A stretch of 64,000 nt of DNA. Origin: Allocoprococcus comes (GTDB taxonomy: Bacteria > Bacillota > Clostridia > Lachnospirales > Lachnospiraceae). Location: NCBI RefSeq assembly GCF_013300725.1, contig NZ_JAAIMM010000005.1:62001-126000 (forward strand). The letters are read 5' to 3'. This document shows, piece by piece, positions 63,866 to 64,000 of this stretch (the first letter of the stretch is position 1; each line of letters begins with the position of its first letter). The notes beneath the pieces are model-generated. The model did not search any database, was not told the DNA's origin, and worked only from the letters and a program-made list of their open reading frames with translations. Both the position numbers and the translations under genes were made by a program.

Positions 63866-64000
63866 ATGAAGGATAAAATAGAATTAAAAAAATATTACTC
63901 TACAAAAGAATTTCTTGAAAATTATATTTATGAGGGAAATAATCTTGGTGTAGAATGTACAGAAGAAGGAACGACATTCCGTCTGTGGTCACCACAGGCG
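63866..64000 (+). CDS. probable type I pullulanase, 3'-truncated
   Basis: Only the first 45 codons are in the window. The frame begins MKDKIELKKYYSTKEFLENY and runs to GTTFRLWSPQA, the start of the CBM48/N-terminal domain of pullulanase or other GH13 glucan-processing enzymes. AAGGAAG precedes ATG 63866. Its place after the maltodextrin transporter supports debranching of imported maltodextrin. The exact enzyme class needs the missing part. Confidence 0.7.
   Translation, partial: MKDKIELKKYYSTKEFLENYIYEGNNLGVECTEEGTTFRLWSPQA

Overview
The window is chromosomal DNA of a low-to-medium GC Gram-positive anaerobe, almost certainly a member of the Lachnospiraceae (Clostridia). The basis is hrcA-grpE-dnaK-dnaJ behind a perfect CIRCE operator, a Cys T-box and a Thr T-box, mrnC-rlmB-sigH behind cysS, a single-chain PurL, a DUF6465 protein, DUF1540 and SEC-C proteins, AsnA, and fchA next to folD. 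I cannot name the genus from sequence alone.

Layout. 1-5.4 kb: end of holA, lepA, hemW, then cysK with a cysteine-less Rrf2 (CymR-like) regulator behind a promoter that overlaps a perfect inverted repeat. 5.4-6.2 kb: a gene-free block with two long hairpin elements and a 72-bp tandem repeat. 6.2-11.6 kb: the heat-shock operon and a 38-aa membrane peptide. 11.8-24.5 kb: DUF6465 protein, iron alcohol dehydrogenase, MATE pump, RidA, Mrp ATPase, a nuclease-helicase fusion, LysR regulator, a Lit-like membrane enzyme, PurL. 24.6-29.5 kb: gdhA, hairpin elements around tRNA-Val and tRNA-Met, ispF, an Eis-like acetyltransferase. 29.5-34 kb: Cys T-box, cysE, cysS, mrnC, rlmB, sigH, tRNA-Thr. 34-41.5 kb: glnS, cls, purA, asnA and small proteins. 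About 41.6-47.7 kb: a small integrative mobilizable element (int, xis, a NicK/Orf20-type relaxase with a Tn916/ICEBs1-like oriT, an XRE regulator, and a secreted cysteine-peptidase-like cargo pair). 47.9-56.4 kb: SEC-C protein, Thr T-box, aldo/keto reductase, thrS, DUF1540 protein, AI-2E-family permease, metA, fchA, folD. 56.5-59 kb: an AT-richer MATE/AraC pair beside a possible gene remnant. 59-64 kb: a LacI regulator divergent from a maltodextrin ABC transporter operon that runs into a glycoside hydrolase cut by the window end.

The most striking find is a family of five intergenic hairpins of about 160 bp (A 5445-5661, B 6020-6177, C 26207-26367, D 27009-27166, E 52046-52204). They share a conserved core with two inner stems that change by compensatory substitution. 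The outer arms (31-33 bp in B-E) are unrelated from locus to locus, yet perfect or nearly perfect inverted repeats within each copy. I know of no named family that matches. Cysteine metabolism is represented in two places (cysK with its regulator; cysE-cysS under a Cys T-box), and folate one-carbon chemistry appears to be split between FchA and a FolD lacking the cyclohydrolase lysine.
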